64,000 nucleotides of DNA from Halobacillus salinarum (lineage in GTDB: Bacteria; Bacillota; Bacilli; Bacillales; Halobacillaceae). The notes beneath the pieces are model-generated. The model had not been told where the DNA came from. It saw nothing but the letters and a program-made list of their open reading frames with translations, and ran no database searches. The stretch spans positions 372,001 to 436,000 of the forward strand of contig NZ_CP095073.1 of the NCBI RefSeq assembly GCF_022919095.1, in the 5' to 3' direction. A program made the position numbers and the translations under genes. Shown one piece after another: positions 46,469 to 54,843 of the stretch (within the stretch, counting starts at the first letter, position 1; every line of letters begins with the position of its first letter).

Positions 46469-47635
46469 ATGGCAAACTACGGAAACCAGGTTCAATTTAA
46501 CGTCTATCAAACGATGCCGAATCCGGATCCGAACCGGCTGCCGGTCGTCTATGAAGAATGGGAGGAAATGGCCCGCGAAGTGCTTGAGGACGGCCCTTAT
46601 TACTACGTCGCCGGGGGAGCGGGCGGCGAGGATACGATGAAAGCGAACTTGAAAGCCTTCAGCCGCTGGAAAATCGTGCCGCGAATGCTCAGGGATGTCG
46701 AAGAACGCGACATTTCGGTGGAACTCTTTGGCCGGACGTATCAATCTCCTCTTATGCTCGCCCCGATCGGCGTGCAGTCGATCATCCATCCGGACGGAGA
46801 AATCGCTTCGGCGAGAGCGTGCGCGGAGATGAATGTGCCGTACATTACGAGTTCTGCTTCTACAAAACCGATGGAAAAGATTGCCGAAGAAATGGGGGAC
46901 GCACCGAGATGGTTTCAGCTGTACTGGAACCGCGATCCGGAAGTGACGAAGAGCTTCCTCCAAAGAGCGGAGGCTTCCGGGTATTCAGCGATCGTAGCGA
47001 CCCTCGATACGCCGATGATGGCCTGGCGGGAAAATGACTTGAAGAACGTCTACCTGCCGTTTTTAGTCGGTGAAGGCGTCGGCAATTACTTAACCGATCC
47101 CGCGTTTTGCGCAAAGCTCGATAAATCGCCGCATGAGGATCCGACGTCCGCGATCATGCACTGGACGCAGACCTTCGGCAACCCGACGTTAACGTGGAAG
47201 GATATCGCCTTTTTGAAGGAAAACACGAGCCTGCCGATTTTGCTCAAAGGCATCCTTCATCCGGAAGACGCGAAGCTCGCTGTTGAGCACGGGGTCGACG
47301 GCATCATCGTGTCCAACCACGGCGGACGCCAGGTGGACGGAGCGATCGGGGCGCTTGATGCGCTGCCGCTCATCTGCGATGAAGTGAAGAACGAAATTCC
47401 AGTCCTCATGGACAGCGGCATCCGCCGCGGTTCCGATATCGTCAAAGCGCTCGCACTCGGCGCAAAAGCAGTCTTGATCGGACGCCCCTGCATGTACGGA
47501 CTGGCTGTTGCGGGAGAACGAGGCGTGCGGGAAGTGCTGCAGAACTTAACTGCCGATATGGACTTGACGATGGCGCTCGCCGGAGAACGTTCGATCCAAG
47601 ACTTAAAACGCTCGATATTAATAGAGAAAGATTAA
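46469..47635 (+). CDS. FMN-dependent alpha-hydroxy-acid oxidase, lactate 2-monooxygenase-like
   Basis: The 388-residue TIM-barrel flavoenzyme oxidises L-2-hydroxy acids such as lactate. FMN and substrate residues are visible: LMLAPIGVQ, the lysine in LLKGI, the catalytic histidine in IVSNHGGRQVDGA, and DSGIRRGSDIVKALALGA with GRPCMYGLA for the phosphate. The N terminus (YYYVAGGAGGEDTM) is of the lactate-monooxygenase subgroup rather than LctO, but the product (pyruvate or acetate) cannot be decided. The next gene, 14 bases on, encodes a thioesterase; together they suggest a carboxylate-handling unit, next to a dicarboxylate importer. Confidence 0.9.
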   Translation: MANYGNQVQFNVYQTMPNPDPNRLPVVYEEWEEMAREVLEDGPYYYVAGGAGGEDTMKANLKAFSRWKIVPRMLRDVEERDISVELFGRTYQSPLMLAPIGVQSIIHPDGEIASARACAEMNVPYITSSASTKPMEKIAEEMGDAPRWFQLYWNRDPEVTKSFLQRAEASGYSAIVATLDTPMMAWRENDLKNVYLPFLVGEGVGNYLTDPAFCAKLDKSPHEDPTSAIMHWTQTFGNPTLTWKDIAFLKENTSLPILLKGILHPEDAKLAVEHGVDGIIVSNHGGRQVDGAIGALDALPLICDEVKNEIPVLMDSGIRRGSDIVKALALGAKAVLIGRPCMYGLAVAGERGVREVLQNLTADMDLTMALAGERSIQDLKRSILIEKD

Positions 47636-47649
47636 GGAGGCTTGTCTTT

Positions 47650-48141
47650 ATGGAAGAGAAAGTCGTAAAAGCGATTCAGGATGATTACCCGGAGGATTTT
47701 GCCTGGTGCTACGGATGCGGTCGGCTGAATGAAGCCGGCCACCATTTCCGCACCGGCATCAAAGGCGATGAGACGATCACCGTTTACCAGCCCGAACCTG
47801 AGCATACAGCAATTCCGGGCTTTGTGTACGGCGGGGTGATCGCCTCGCTCATCGACTGCCACGGCACCGGCTCAGCAGCTATTACCCTGCATCAGAAAAA
47901 TGGCGGGGAAGTCGGCGACGGCAAGGATGTGCCCAGGTTTGTCACTGCCTCGCTCCACGTGGATTACCTCATGCCGACGCCGCAGGATGTCCCTTTAAAA
48001 GCGATTGGAAAGGTAGAGGAAATCCATCCGAAAAAGTTCAAAGTAGCGACCGAAGTATACGCCGGTGAAAAACTGTGCGCAAAAGGAGAAGTCGTGGCTG
48101 TTGTCATGCCGCAATCGTTTGTTACACAGGCTTCTGAATGA
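47650..48141 (+). CDS. PaaI-type hotdog-fold thioesterase
   Basis: The 163-residue protein has the hotdog fold with an N-terminal CYGCGRLNEAGHHFRTG segment and the central helix VYGGVIASLIDCHGTGSA of acyl-CoA thioesterases, followed by SLHVDYLMPTP. It would hydrolyse an acyl-CoA. An AAGGAGG site within the end of the oxidase gene couples it to that gene. Substrate unknown. Confidence 0.88.
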   Translation: MEEKVVKAIQDDYPEDFAWCYGCGRLNEAGHHFRTGIKGDETITVYQPEPEHTAIPGFVYGGVIASLIDCHGTGSAAITLHQKNGGEVGDGKDVPRFVTASLHVDYLMPTPQDVPLKAIGKVEEIHPKKFKVATEVYAGEKLCAKGEVVAVVMPQSFVTQASE

Positions 48142-48143
48142 AC

Positions 48144-48194
48144 GACAGGCTGCCGGAGCTGATGGCGGCAGCCTGTCTAGTAATTTTTATATTT
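48144..48194 (+). terminator. terminator after the thioesterase gene
   Basis: GACAGGCTGCC and GGCAGCCTGTC form an 11-base-pair stem followed by a T-rich stretch. Confidence 0.85.
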
Positions 48195-48208
48195 TTTAAA
48201 AAACGATG

Positions 48209-48237
48209 TTGTGTTTCTAATTTAATAGTGTTATGAT
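48209..48237 (+). promoter_or_regulatory. sigma-A promoter of the first sugar ABC locus
   Basis: TTGTGT (48209-48214) and TATGAT (48232-48237) are separated by 17 bases, about 185 bases upstream of the binding-protein gene. Confidence 0.6.
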
Positions 48238-48263
48238 TTACTCAAGTTCAAATCAATGATTTG

Positions 48264-48337
48264 TGCAAACGTCTTCATAGCTAATTCCATCTCAAAAGTA
48301 TCGCTATTTTTTTTCGTTATTCATGCAAACGTATGCA
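48264..48337 (+). promoter_or_regulatory. two LacI-type operators of the first sugar locus
   Basis: TGCAAACGTCTTCA (48264-48277) and TGCAAACGTATGCA (48324-48337) share the half-site TGCAAACG and are 60 bases apart, downstream of the promoter. The central ACGT is typical of LacI-family operators, and a LacI gene lies in the same locus. Confidence 0.6.
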
Positions 48338-48379
48338 CATCCGTTGCACAGGGAAAGCCTATATTTTTTTTACCTATTG

Positions 48380-48393
48380 TGAAAGCGGATTCA
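48380..48393 (+). promoter_or_regulatory. cre-like site before the first binding-protein gene
   Basis: TGAAAGCGGATTCA differs from the catabolite-responsive consensus TGWNANCGNTNWCA at one position. It would allow carbon catabolite control of this locus by CcpA. Confidence 0.4.
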
Positions 48394-48423
48394 TTGATTT
48401 AGTACCAAAATAGGAGTGGTGAA

Positions 48424-49731
48424 ATGAAGAAAAACAAGTTAGGTTTAGGAATTGCTTCTGCTTTATTAGCCTCTACAGTAGCTTTGAGCGGTTGTTCTTT
48501 TTCTTCAAGTGATGAAGGAGATTCAGAAGCAGGCGGTTCTTCAGACAAAGTAACGGTTGATATCTTTCAATTTAAAGTAGAGTTTAAAGATCAATTCGAG
48601 GAGCTCGTCTCTACATACGAGAAAGAGAACCCGGACGTTGATATTAATGTCAAAACCGTCGGCGGCGGAAATGACTACGGCCAGGCGCTTAAGACATCCT
48701 TCTCTTCCGGCGAAGAGCCTGACATCTTTAACGTCGGCGGCCCGACCAGTGTCGATGAGTATGAGAAATACCTCGCGGACCTTTCTGATACAAAAGCAGC
48801 CGGAGCAGCACTCGAGGGCACGCTTGCAGGCGTAGACCGCGACGGCAAAATCCTAGGCCTGCCGTTTAACCAGGAAGGCTACGGCTTATTGTACAACAAG
48901 AAAGTCTTCAAGGATGCCGGCATTGATCCTTCTTCCATCAAGACGATGGATGACCTGGAAAAAGCCGTTAAGACACTCGACAGTAAGAAAGACGAGCTTG
49001 GCATTAAAGCGCCGTTCGCATTCCCTGCTAAAGAGAAGTGGGTTATGGGGAACCACCTGGCTAACGCCTACCTTGCGGATGAGTTCGATAACGATGTCAT
49101 GACTGCCTACAAGTCCGATACAGTCAAGTTTGAAATGGGCGACCAGATGCACCGTTTCCTTGACTTGCAGAACGACTATTCCATCCAGCCGACGCTGAGC
49201 CTTGACTATTCCCAGCAGGTAGAAGAAAACTTCTCCTTAGGAAAAGTTGCAATGATTCAGCAGGGGAACTGGGTGTACAACACGATTGACTCAATGGATC
49301 CTGACTTCGCGAAGAACAACGTCGGTTTAATTCCGATCCCTGTTAAAGGCTACGAAGGCAAAATTCCTGTCGGCGTACCGAACTACTGGGTTGTGAACAA
49401 GCAGTCTTCCGATGACGTTGTAAAAGCAAGTAAAGAGTTTCTTGACTGGATGTACACTTCTGACGAAGGGAAAAAATTCGTAACGGAAGAATTCAAATTC
49501 ATCCCTGCCTACGAAGGGTATGAAGATTTAGAAATCGCTGATCCGATTTCCCAGGAAATTTACAACTACGCAAAAGACGGCAACACGCTCGGCTGGGTCT
49601 TCATGGGAGCGCCAAACGGCTGGACTGAGAATGACCTTGGTACAGCAATGCAGCAGTATATTGCGGGCGACATTTCATGGGATGAAGTCGAAAAGAAAGC
49701 AACAGAAGCTTGGGAATCAGCTCGTCAATAA
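48424..49731 (+). CDS. sugar ABC transporter substrate-binding lipoprotein, locus 1
   Basis: The 435-residue lipoprotein is a family 1 (MalE/MsmE-like) sugar receptor. Its signal ends in the lipobox LSGC (Cys about residue 23), then a Ser/Glu-rich linker, then two alpha/beta lobes with typical segments QEGYGLLYNKKVFKDAGID and KVAMIQQGNWVYNT. Oligosaccharide ligand is expected. First gene of the locus: receptor, hairpin, two permeases, LacI regulator, YesL. No ATPase gene is present, so a shared MsmX-type ATPase is presumed. Confidence 0.93.
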   Translation: MKKNKLGLGIASALLASTVALSGCSFSSSDEGDSEAGGSSDKVTVDIFQFKVEFKDQFEELVSTYEKENPDVDINVKTVGGGNDYGQALKTSFSSGEEPDIFNVGGPTSVDEYEKYLADLSDTKAAGAALEGTLAGVDRDGKILGLPFNQEGYGLLYNKKVFKDAGIDPSSIKTMDDLEKAVKTLDSKKDELGIKAPFAFPAKEKWVMGNHLANAYLADEFDNDVMTAYKSDTVKFEMGDQMHRFLDLQNDYSIQPTLSLDYSQQVEENFSLGKVAMIQQGNWVYNTIDSMDPDFAKNNVGLIPIPVKGYEGKIPVGVPNYWVVNKQSSDDVVKASKEFLDWMYTSDEGKKFVTEEFKFIPAYEGYEDLEIADPISQEIYNYAKDGNTLGWVFMGAPNGWTENDLGTAMQQYIAGDISWDEVEKKATEAWESARQ

Positions 49732-49747
49732 GGTGAAGAACTACATG

Positions 49748-49791
49748 CTGGCAGAAGCGGGATTCAGCCCGCTTTTGCCGGCTTCCTTTTT
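49748..49791 (+). terminator. hairpin between receptor and permease genes, locus 1
   Basis: CTGGCAGAAGCGGG and CCCGCTTTTGCCGG form a 14-pair stem (two wobble pairs) followed by CTTCCTTTTT. At this place it probably attenuates permease expression or protects the receptor message, giving more receptor than permease. Confidence 0.65.
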
Positions 49792-49888
49792 AAATATTTC
49801 TTCTATTAGACTATTTAGTTAAAGTAAGTATTTTAATAGATGAAATATTTACATAAAAGAGCTACAAATTAGTATAGGAGGATCTTAC

Positions 49889-50749
49889 ATGCGTAATCGC
49901 AGCTTTGCGTTCTGGCTTTTTTTAACCCCTGTTATTCTAGGCTTAAGCCTCGTCGTTATCATCCCGTTTATTTATGGTCTTTTTTATTCCTTTACCGACT
50001 GGAATGGTCTTTCGGCTACTCAGTTCCTCGGCTTTGAAAACTACATCAAGCTGTTTCACGAAAACGAGTTTATGGATTCGATCTGGTTCACCGTTAAGTT
50101 TGCCGTTGTGACGGTCATCCTGCTCAACATTATGGGGCTTGGCCTCGCGCTTCTCGTCACGCGTAACATTAAGTCCAACAACCTGCTGCGGACCGTGTTT
50201 TTCATGCCGAACTTAATCGGCGGATTGATTCTCGGGTTCATCTGGCAGTTCATCTTTATCAGCGTGTTCGGCGATGTTGCGAACCTGACCGGCATCGAAG
50301 GCCTGAACGGCTGGTTATCTACGACCAACACCGGTTTCTGGGGCTTAGTTATCCTGACCGCCTGGCAGATGGCCGGCTACATTATGATCATTTACATTGC
50401 CTATTTGGAAAACATTCCGAAAGAACTGATCGAAGCAGCGAAAATCGACGGCGCCGGCAGCTTCCAGCGGTTTAAAACCGTCACCTTCCCGCTTGTCGCA
50501 CCCGCCTTTACCGTCAGCATGTTCCTGACGTTGTCGATGGCTTTTAAAATCTATGACCAGAACTTGTCCCTCACAAACGGCGGCCCGTACAACTCCACGC
50601 AGATGGTGGCGATGGAAATTGTAAAAACCGCCTTCTCGGACAACGACATGGCCTATGCCCAGGCGAAAGCGGTTATTTTCTTCCTGATCGTAGCTGTAAT
50701 TGCCTTGACGCAAGTGTATTACAATAAGAAAAGGGAGGTCGATCTGTAA
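49889..50749 (+). CDS. sugar ABC transporter permease, MalF/MsmF type, locus 1
   Basis: The 286-residue protein has six membrane helices and the ATPase-contact EAA loop at about 176-195 (YLENIPKELIEAAKIDGAGSF, then the FPLVAPAF strand). It pairs with the following gene, whose start overlaps its stop by one base (TAATG). Ribosome site AGGAGG. Confidence 0.94.
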   Translation: MRNRSFAFWLFLTPVILGLSLVVIIPFIYGLFYSFTDWNGLSATQFLGFENYIKLFHENEFMDSIWFTVKFAVVTVILLNIMGLGLALLVTRNIKSNNLLRTVFFMPNLIGGLILGFIWQFIFISVFGDVANLTGIEGLNGWLSTTNTGFWGLVILTAWQMAGYIMIIYIAYLENIPKELIEAAKIDGAGSFQRFKTVTFPLVAPAFTVSMFLTLSMAFKIYDQNLSLTNGGPYNSTQMVAMEIVKTAFSDNDMAYAQAKAVIFFLIVAVIALTQVYYNKKREVDL

Positions 50750-51573
50750 TGAAAAAGAACAAGGAAAAACGGAATTTAATTTCCATTGAAATCCTCGGTC
50801 TGATCCTCGGATTAATCTGGATCGCTCCTTTTTACTTAATGATCGTCAACGCCTTTAAGAGCAAGCGTGACATTTTTAACGGGGTGCTCGGGCTGCCAGG
50901 CTCCCTGCAGTTTGACAACTTTGTCCAGGCGTTTATCGACCTGCAGTTTTTGCAATCCCTGTTTAATTCCGTTATGATAACAGGATTGAGTATTGCGATT
51001 ATCATTTTATTTTCATCGATGGCGGGCTATGCGCTCGCGCGAAATAAAAGCAAGACGAGCGGTGTCATCTTTTTCATCTTCGTTGCCGCCATGCTGATTC
51101 CTTTCCAGTCGGTCATGATCCCGCTTGTGTCGATCTTCGGCCAGGCCGATATGCTGAACGGAGCCGGCTTAATCTTCATGTATCTCGGCTTTGGCTGCAG
51201 CTTGTCCATCTTTTTATACCACGGGGCGATGTCCGGGGTGTCCAAATCGCTTGATGAAGCGGCTATCATTGACGGCGCGAACCGTTTCCAGTTATTCTGG
51301 CATATCGTCTTCCCGTTATTAAAACCGATTTCCGTTACGGTCGGGATTTTGAACGTCATCTGGATCTGGAACGACTACTTGCTGCCATCGCTTGTGCTGA
51401 GTGAAGCGAACGCGACGATTCCGTTAAAGATGTTCTTTTTCTTCGGCCAATACACGAAGCAGTGGCACTTGGCGCTGGCCGGCTTAACGATCGCGATCAT
51501 TCCGGTCATTATCGGCTATTTCTTTGCCCAGAAGCAGATTATCAACGGGGTGGCCGAGGGTGCTGTTAAATAG
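50749..51573 (+). CDS. sugar ABC transporter permease, MalG/MsmG type, locus 1
   Basis: The 274-residue protein has six helices and the EAA loop SKSLDEAAIIDGANRFQLFWHIVFPLLKP (about 163-190), ending in the typical AQKQIINGVAEGAVK. It forms the channel with the upstream permease and is translationally coupled to it. Confidence 0.95.
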   Translation: MKKNKEKRNLISIEILGLILGLIWIAPFYLMIVNAFKSKRDIFNGVLGLPGSLQFDNFVQAFIDLQFLQSLFNSVMITGLSIAIIILFSSMAGYALARNKSKTSGVIFFIFVAAMLIPFQSVMIPLVSIFGQADMLNGAGLIFMYLGFGCSLSIFLYHGAMSGVSKSLDEAAIIDGANRFQLFWHIVFPLLKPISVTVGILNVIWIWNDYLLPSLVLSEANATIPLKMFFFFGQYTKQWHLALAGLTIAIIPVIIGYFFAQKQIINGVAEGAVK

Positions 51574-51593
51574 GAACTAGAGGAGTAAATGCT

Positions 51594-52628
51594 ATGAAAG
51601 TGACGATTAAGGATGTAGCCAGACAAGCCAATGTTGCGACATCCACCGTATCAAGAGTAATATCCAACAGTCCGAAGATCAGCGAAGAAACGAAGCGAAG
51701 AGTCAGAAAAGTCATGGATGAGATGGGCTACTACTTGAATTACAACGGACGCATTCTCGTCAGCCAATCGACACAGACGATTGGAATCGTTACCAAGTCC
51801 GTCTCTGTGCAGTCGTTCGACAACCTGTTCTTTACCGAGCTCTTAAAGGGCATCAGCGAAGCCTCCCATGAACAGGACTACAGCATCTATTTAACGACGG
51901 GCAATGAAGAAGAAACGATTTATAATGAAGTGATTAAAATGGTCAAAGGCAAGCGCGTCGACGGCGTGATCGTGCTGTATTCCAAGGAAGACGACAAGGT
52001 CGTGCCGTTCCTGCGCGAGAACAACATCCCGTTTGTCGTCCTCGGCAAGCCTGTCGCCCATACGAGCGAGACGATGTATGTCGATAACGACAACGTCCAG
52101 GCAAGCAAGGAAGCGACCAATTATTTAATCGACTTAGGCCATACGAACATCGGGTTCATCGGCGGCGATTCCCACTACGAAGTCGCCCGCGACCGGCTCG
52201 AAGGCTACAAGCAGGCGATCCGCGCCAAAGGCTGGAAGCTCGATAAAAACCTGATCAAAAATCTTGAAAATCATAATATTAATGAAGAAGAGGTCGTCGA
52301 GGAGCTGATCAGCGGCCCTGAACCTCCGACCGGGCTTGTCGTCACGAGTGACTTCAATGCCCTTAAGGTGATGCGCTATCTCGGGCAGAAAGGCATCAAG
52401 ATCCCGGAGGAAATGAGCGTCATCGGCTTTAACAACACGATGATCTCCCAGCTGACGAACCCGCCGCTGACAACGGTCGATACGCAGTCGTTCCAGCTCG
52501 GCCACGAATCGGCCCGCAACTTGATCGATTTGTTGAAGCACCCCTCCACCCTGATGAAAAGCATCATCATCCCGACGGTCATTATCGAACGCGACTCGTG
52601 CGCGCGTCATCAGGCGTCGAAAAAATAG
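51594..52628 (+). CDS. LacI-family transcriptional regulator, locus 1
   Basis: The 344-residue repressor has an N-terminal helix-turn-helix with hinge (VTIKDVARQANVATSTVSRVISN) and a periplasmic-binding-protein-like sugar domain. It lies 20 bases after the permease gene in the same unit and is the likely ligand of the TGCAAACG operators at 48264-48337. The MsmR/MalR subgroup is suggested by context. Confidence 0.94.
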   Translation: MKVTIKDVARQANVATSTVSRVISNSPKISEETKRRVRKVMDEMGYYLNYNGRILVSQSTQTIGIVTKSVSVQSFDNLFFTELLKGISEASHEQDYSIYLTTGNEEETIYNEVIKMVKGKRVDGVIVLYSKEDDKVVPFLRENNIPFVVLGKPVAHTSETMYVDNDNVQASKEATNYLIDLGHTNIGFIGGDSHYEVARDRLEGYKQAIRAKGWKLDKNLIKNLENHNINEEEVVEELISGPEPPTGLVVTSDFNALKVMRYLGQKGIKIPEEMSVIGFNNTMISQLTNPPLTTVDTQSFQLGHESARNLIDLLKHPSTLMKSIIIPTVIIERDSCARHQASKK

Positions 52629-52649
52629 CAGCAGAAAGGAAGGAGAAGC

Positions 52650-53339
52650 ATGAATCACTCGTCAGGCATTCAAGGCGGTATATACGCTGTAAGTGTGTGG
52701 ATTATGCGGTTTGGCCTCACCAACCTGCAGTGGACGGCTTTTAACGTGCCGGTCGCGGTCATCGTCCTCAGCATGGTGTACGCCAAGCAGGCGGCAGACT
52801 TCGTCTATCTCGTGCCGCCGCTCCTGCTCCTGCTTCCTGTTCTGTTCTTTCCGGCAACGAGCGCCATGTTTGCGAAAGCACGCGAATGGATCCGGAAGGA
52901 AGAAGCCAACGAACGCTCGTACTTCAGCTACTATAAAGAAAATTATAAGCAGAGCCTGTTCGGCGGTCTTATTTTTACCGTGCTCTGGACGATTCTTGTC
53001 ACCGACATTTATTACTTTTCCACTACGAACGTCACACTTATGAACGTGTTCTTTATTCTCGGCATTCTCCTGTTTGTCTTTACCGTCAACTTCTTCAACG
53101 TGCTCGTGCACTTTGACATGAAGCTGAAAGGCGTCCTGAAGCAGGCGTTTCTGACAACGATTGTCAGCCCGGTGCTGTTTATCGCGATTGCGTTCTGTTC
53201 CGCGGTGATTCTCTACATCAGCGTCTACATCTTCCCGCTGATGGTTCCGATTTTCTCCGGCACGATCATTTCGTTTCTTGCGTTTTCTGCGTTTTACCGG
53301 TTTTATTTAAAGCAGGCGGAGCGGAAGGAAGCGGCTTAA
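52650..53339 (+). CDS. YesL family (DUF624) membrane protein, locus 1
   Basis: The 229-residue protein has about five helices and begins with the family pattern GIYAVSVWIMRFGLTNLQWTAFNVPVA. DUF624 proteins accompany oligosaccharide ABC loci in Firmicutes (B. subtilis YesL lies in the rhamnogalacturonan cluster); their function is unproven. The 3' end carries a basic tail (YRFYLKQAERKEAA). A strong terminator follows. Confidence 0.9.
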   Translation: MNHSSGIQGGIYAVSVWIMRFGLTNLQWTAFNVPVAVIVLSMVYAKQAADFVYLVPPLLLLLPVLFFPATSAMFAKAREWIRKEEANERSYFSYYKENYKQSLFGGLIFTVLWTILVTDIYYFSTTNVTLMNVFFILGILLFVFTVNFFNVLVHFDMKLKGVLKQAFLTTIVSPVLFIAIAFCSAVILYISVYIFPLMVPIFSGTIISFLAFSAFYRFYLKQAERKEAA

Positions 53340-53429
53340 CAGATACGAACGGCATTCAAGCCGAGTGGATCGTTTCTTAAATAAGGGAATATTCACACCG
53401 ATCGGAAGCTGATTCCGCTTCATTTTTCA

Positions 53430-53468
53430 AAAAAAGAGTGGCGCCTGCCTGGGTGCCATTCTTTTTTT
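53430..53468 (+). terminator. terminator after locus 1
   Basis: AAAAAGAGTGGCGC and GTGCCATTCTTTTT form the stem; A and T runs flank it. Confidence 0.8.
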
Positions 53469-53529
53469 GTTCCCGCTTCCTTCTGGTGGTAAAATATAGA
53501 AAGAATCTGCCAGTTGGAGGAGGAGTTCA

Positions 53530-54318
53530 ATGATCAGCCCGTCCACCTTAATCGCCATGTGCATTCCCGGCGTATTTTCAATCCTGTTATTTATCGGCTT
53601 AATCCTGTTTTACAGAAAGAAAACCGGCCTGCACATGAAGCCGCTTTTGCTCGGTGCCGCCGGGTTTATCGTCTTCACACAAATCCTTGAAAAAACGCTG
53701 CACGCCGTTGTCGTGAATGCCTTTCCGACCTACGCCGACCATCCGTGGCTGTTCGGCCTTTACGGCGGACTCGCTGCCGGCCACTTTGAAGAGCTCGGCC
53801 GGTTCATCCTGTTCATCTGGCTGTTGAAAAAATTCCGCGACTACAAAACCGGCGTCTCGCTTGGCATCGGCTGGGGCGGCATTGAAGCCGTGCTGCTCAT
53901 GGTCACCGCCATGATCTCGAACTTGACGTTCGCGTTTATGATCAACGCCGGCACCTACGAATCAACCCTCGGCGGCCAGCTGCCCGCTGATCAGCTCGCA
54001 ACGATCAAAGACAGCCTGCTCAACCAGAACATCGGCTACTACCTGCTTGCCTGCGTGGAGCGGTTCTTCTCCGTCTTCCTGCAGATCGCACTCAGCCTGC
54101 TCGTTTTGTACGGGGTTGTGAAAAAGAAATTCCTGTACGTCGTGTACGCGATCCTGATTCACGCGGTGATCGATTACCCGCTCGTGTTCGTCCAGACCGG
54201 CTACATAAAGAGCCTGTGGCTCGTGGAAGTCTATGTCGCGATCATCGGGATTCTTGCGATGGTTTATATTAAGCGGATGGAAAAAGTGTTTCCGAATAAG
54301 GAAGAAGGAGCGGCTTAA
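53530..54318 (+). CDS. yhfC: YhfC-family putative intramembrane metalloprotease
   Basis: The 262-residue protein has about seven helices and conserved polar motifs within them: GGLAAGHFEELGRF (about 77-90), GIGWGGIEA (about 114-122) and AILIHAVIDYPL (about 215-226). These glutamates and histidines match the YhfC family, related to CAAX-type glutamic/metallo intramembrane proteases. Biological role is unknown. It stands alone behind a terminator with ribosome site GGAGGAGG, between the two sugar loci. Confidence 0.85.
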   Translation: MISPSTLIAMCIPGVFSILLFIGLILFYRKKTGLHMKPLLLGAAGFIVFTQILEKTLHAVVVNAFPTYADHPWLFGLYGGLAAGHFEELGRFILFIWLLKKFRDYKTGVSLGIGWGGIEAVLLMVTAMISNLTFAFMINAGTYESTLGGQLPADQLATIKDSLLNQNIGYYLLACVERFFSVFLQIALSLLVLYGVVKKKFLYVVYAILIHAVIDYPLVFVQTGYIKSLWLVEVYVAIIGILAMVYIKRMEKVFPNKEEGAA

Positions 54319-54346
54319 AAGGCAGGCACTTGTTTGTAAGTGTTAC

Positions 54347-54460
54347 GGGGGAAGGGAAACGCTCGCTTTCCACAGGCGACGGCGAGCTTCCTCGGTCCTG
54401 CGTCCTCCGGAATCCCGCCCTGTCTTTTATTTTTGTTGGAGTCTCTCGGACTCTGCTGGC
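54347..54460. repeat. dispersed structured intergenic repeat, copy 3
   Basis: It begins GGGGGAAGGGAAACGCTCGC and continues TTTCCACAGGCGACGGCGAG, nearly the same as copy 2, and has the shared GAGTCTC further on. It occupies the left part of the 525-base gap before the surface-protein gene; the rest (54461-54843) is AT-rich with no supportable gene. Confidence 0.7.
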
Positions 54461-54843
54461 GAAGGTTTCATCGAGCAGGGATCTGCCACTAAACTCCGGC
54501 TGATATTTGTTAGTGGAAGGAAAAATTGTGTTTGATCAAGTTCAGGCTATGGACAATATTAAAAAGAGCTTGGATTACACTCTCCAGCTGCAGTCTTCAG
54601 GTGGTTATTTATATGAACCTACAGCTAACTCATTTTATCAACATGAGTTCCACTTAGAACATATTGAATTTAGCGGGCAATCTATTAAACGGCGTTCTTT
54701 TGGACGTGGATTCCAGCACACTTTTTTGGTGCCTATTTATCTACTTCCTAAAGGACGCTTTTTTATTTGCCGAAATTAAAGTAGATACACCAAAAACAGG
54801 AAGGGGCAAAGAAAATCAAATCATGAAAAAAGGAGAGGACAAG

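Noticed and set aside
54507-54779. 90-codon open frame before the surface-protein gene
   Set aside because: No ribosome site, weak TTG start, no recognisable domain, and it lies in AT-rich DNA beside the repeat. It could be a remnant but cannot be supported as a gene.
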